Shown here piece after piece: positions 5,000 through 6,915 of a stretch of 6,915 bases of DNA (the first letter of the stretch is position 1; each line of letters begins with the position of its first letter). Origin of the DNA: an uncultured Bacilli bacterium (GTDB lineage Bacteria > Bacillota_I > Bacilli_A > RF39 > UBA660); contig CAKOSD010000059.1 in the NCBI GenBank assembly GCA_934101745.1, forward strand, positions 1 through 6,915, written 5' to 3'. The notes beneath the pieces were generated by a model. The model saw nothing but the letters and a program-made list of their open reading frames with translations. It did not search any database and had not been told where the DNA came from. The position numbers and the translations under genes were made by a program.

Positions 5000-6220
5000 T
5001 TATTTCGCATAATTAATTGTATAACTATTAAACTCTAGTATCTTAGAAGAATCAGAATATTTAATAGCCGATATACTATATTTGCCCTTATCCTCTGGTA
5101 ACTTATTATATTCCTTCGTAGTTTCATTATAAATAAGATAATAAGTAGAATTATCACCAATAAAAGAATCAAGAGGTATAATCAAACTTAAAGACTCTAC
5201 TACTTCTTTATCAGTTATCCAATTAGAATTGTTCTTTATTTTTTCTAACAAATAATCGGTATTTTCTTCCATATAATTAATAGTAATATGACTAAACTCT
5301 GATTTATTACCTTCAAATACAGAATAATTACTACCTACCCATTTACTATCAGGAACAGTAAACCCAATAATATCATTATATCTATAGATATTATCATCGT
5401 TAAAAAATAAAGAAAATGCCCCTATAAACCCTAATAAAAAGATTACTAAGAAAACATAAACTAAATTTTTCTTGCTATTACATTGCTTCCCCCATTTAAA
5501 ACTCAAAATAATAAAAATAAAAGGGATTGGTAAGAAACACCAAGCAATCCAAAAATAATTTTCATTATAAAAACCAGCACTTGGATATTGTCTCATTAAA
5601 TAGCCAATCAAATATAAAGCGGCCAATAAGCAAAATATTGTTGCCCCATATAAAATATTTAAAATTTTCTGTTGGTTCTTCTTAGGTTCTATTTTTTCTT
5701 GCTTTAACGGTAAATCAGCAAACTTATTTCTAATAAATTCTTGAAGTTCTAAAGACATCTTCTCTTTTTTTAAATTAACAATTACGCCTGATTTATCATA
5801 TTCTAAATAAAAGTTACTATCGCTTTCAATAAATTTAGTTATTTTACTATAAAGTAGTTTACTAGCCCTTAAATCACTACTAGCCAATAAATATTCACTA
5901 TAGAATTCATAATATCCAACTACTTTTTCCCCTTTATTTTCTTTCTTAAATTCCTTAGTTACTAATTTGTCATTATTATTATAAAAATAGATTAAACAAA
6001 TAATTTCTAAAACAACAAATAAAATTAACCAAACTAAAAAACTATGATAATAAGCCCCCGCAATTACGGCTCCAACTAAATTTAATATGCTAGCTATCAG
6101 ATATCGATTCCAAAAAAACTTTGGAAAATATTTCATTATCAAAATACAATCTGCGGCCGTGTCCTCAGTTTCTAAAGTATAAAGTGGTTTCTCTTTAATT
6201 TTTAAAATACTATTTTCCAT
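5000..6220 (-). CDS. Membrane protein with a YcxB-like domain
   Basis: The 406-residue protein has two hydrophobic helices at about 40-57 and 59-80. A YcxB-like domain follows at about 98-167 (strands around YYEFYSEYLLAS and LLYSKITKFIES, then an Lys-rich helix ending in EFIRNKF). Three more helices lie at about 187-208, 222-241 and 253-273. A polar C-terminal part of about 130 residues is probably outside the cell. YcxB-like proteins are of unknown function. Start choice is open: the ATG at 6218-6220 is 12 nt after GGAG (6233-6236), while a TTG two codons earlier (6224-6226) has an ideal 6-nt spacing. I prefer ATG. The overall plan, membrane anchor plus outer C-terminal domain, resembles that of the adjacent XRE-membrane protein, but each has its own promoter and terminator. 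Confidence 0.8.
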   Translation of the reverse strand: MENSILKIKEKPLYTLETEDTAADCILIMKYFPKFFWNRYLIASILNLVGAVIAGAYYHSFLVWLILFVVLEIICLIYFYNNNDKLVTKEFKKENKGEKVVGYYEFYSEYLLASSDLRASKLLYSKITKFIESDSNFYLEYDKSGVIVNLKKEKMSLELQEFIRNKFADLPLKQEKIEPKKNQQKILNILYGATIFCLLAALYLIGYLMRQYPSAGFYNENYFWIAWCFLPIPFIFIILSFKWGKQCNSKKNLVYVFLVIFLLGFIGAFSLFFNDDNIYRYNDIIGFTVPDSKWVGSNYSVFEGNKSEFSHITINYMEENTDYLLEKIKNNSNWITDKEVVESLSLIIPLDSFIGDNSTYYLIYNETTKEYNKLPEDKGKYSISAIKYSDSSKILEFNSYTINYAK

Positions 6221-6243
6221 AAACAAAACTCTCTCCTAACCTC

Positions 6244-6252
6244 ATTATAGCA
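6244..6252 (-). promoter_or_regulatory. Extended -10 promoter of the YcxB-like gene
   Basis: The minus strand reads TGCTATAAT, a perfect extended -10. It immediately follows the T-tract of the YihY terminator, so any -35 contacts would fall within that hairpin. The leader would be about 15-18 nt, containing TTAGGAG. Confidence 0.6.
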
Positions 6253-6283
6253 AAAAACTACTTACCTTTACAGTAAATAGTTT
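6250..6283 (-). terminator. Rho-independent terminator of the YihY-like gene
   Basis: On the minus strand AAACTATTTAC pairs with GTAAGTAGTTT (6273-6283 with 6255-6265) as an 11-bp stem with one G-U pair and a TGTAAAG loop. A T-run follows into the next promoter. It starts 13 nt after the stop codon at 6297-6299. Confidence 0.8.
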
Positions 6284-6296
6284 AATACTTATATAA

Positions 6297-6915
6297 TTAT
6301 TTTTTATTTTCACTTTTTCGATAATTTAGGGCCATCCCTATCACAAAGATATTAGCCAGCAAATAAAACCATAATAATAATATTACTAAGTTAGCCAGAC
6401 CACCATAAAATACCGAATAATGGGCATAATGATTTATATAAAAAGAATAAATCCAGGTTACTACTAACCACCCAATTGAAGTAAATATAGCCCCATAATT
6501 AACATTTTTAGATGATATTTTAACATCAGGAGCCATAGCATAAATTATCTTGATAAATAAGAAAACAAAGAATAATGCAAATGGTCCTTGTAGAAAATTA
6601 AATACCGTCTGAATTTTTTCCGTTACAAACGGATTTAAATTAACATACTTTATTAATTCTATTATCTTATTACCAAATAAAGGAAATATTAAAATAAATA
6701 GAAAAAGTAATACAATAAACACTGTCATTACTAAGGCTTTAATCTTTCGATAAATATAACCTTTATCCTCAATACCATATATCATATTAGAAGTAATTAT
6801 AACTGCTGATGCCCCACTGGATGCGGTAAAAAAGCCAATAAATAATGTAATAAAGAAAGAAAATGATAAGCCACTTACAGAAACAATTGGAATAATCATC
6901 TGACTAATAGGACTT
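6297..6915 (-). CDS. YihY/BrkB-family membrane protein, 5' end beyond the window
   Basis: The frame is open to the right edge (five codons, SPISQ, precede the first internal Met), so the Met at 6897-6899 is not the start. About 205 codons remain of a family usually near 280-300 residues. Family features are visible: the segment around SSGASAVIITSNMIYGIEDKG, a Pro before the last helices (YAMAPDVK), the GAIFTSIGWL helix, and a C-terminal YGGLANLVILLLWFYL helix. At least five membrane helices remain. YihY proteins were once called ribonuclease BN, but that assignment was withdrawn and their function is unclear. The final helix usually carries GAExN; here it reads GMALN, without the Glu. The gene is closed by the hairpin at 6250-6283. 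Confidence 0.85.
   Translation of the reverse strand, partial: SPISQMIIPIVSVSGLSFSFFITLFIGFFTASSGASAVIITSNMIYGIEDKGYIYRKIKALVMTVFIVLLFLFILIFPLFGNKIIELIKYVNLNPFVTEKIQTVFNFLQGPFALFFVFLFIKIIYAMAPDVKISSKNVNYGAIFTSIGWLVVTWIYSFYINHYAHYSVFYGGLANLVILLLWFYLLANIFVIGMALNYRKSENKK

Overview
The window is strongly AT-rich. All recognisable genes use A/T-ending codons, strong Shine-Dalgarno sites of the AGGAG type, and TGG for tryptophan, so the standard bacterial code fits and a Mycoplasma-type UGA=Trp code does not. The families present (XRE regulator with membrane domain, YcxB-like protein, YihY-like protein, HAD and HD hydrolases) and the style of the signals suggest a low-GC member of the Bacilli/Firmicutes, possibly an uncultured gut lineage. 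The sequence cannot name the species.

Layout from right to left, which is the direction of transcription for all the sizeable genes. The right edge holds the C-terminal two thirds of a YihY/BrkB-family membrane protein, cut by the window end and closed by a hairpin terminator. Next is a five-helix membrane protein with a YcxB-like domain and its own terminator. Then comes an XRE helix-turn-helix regulator fused to a multi-helix membrane domain and an outer C-terminal domain; an AT-only terminator overlaps its stop codon. Then a JAMM (JAB1/MPN) metalloprotease-like gene of 290 codons is broken by one in-frame TAA at codon 164. A HAD-IA hydrolase follows 79 bp later with no visible terminator between. 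The last is an HD-domain phosphohydrolase. At the extreme left, the last 20 codons of what may be a membrane protein run on the opposite strand.

The genes look mostly like single transcription units. Two (YcxB-like and JAMM) share a compact arrangement: upstream terminator, perfect extended -10 box (TGNTATAAT), leader of about 15 nt, AGGAG, start codon. The XRE gene may use a similar short leader. HAD is probably read through from the JAMM promoter.

The most unusual content is in the two gaps flanking the HD gene. Each carries, on the + strand and therefore against the HD gene, a short element of about 85-105 nt. Each has a -10 box, ordered shared blocks (AACCT, GCTCCATT, TCAACTTAC) and a good rho-independent terminator. 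They look like two members of one small-RNA family. I could not match them to a known riboswitch, tracrRNA, SRP, 6S or tmRNA. In one, the shared GCTCCATT forms the whole loop of a hairpin; its CUCC core is complementary to Shine-Dalgarno sequences. No CRISPR array, tRNA, rRNA, transposase or complete insertion sequence was seen.
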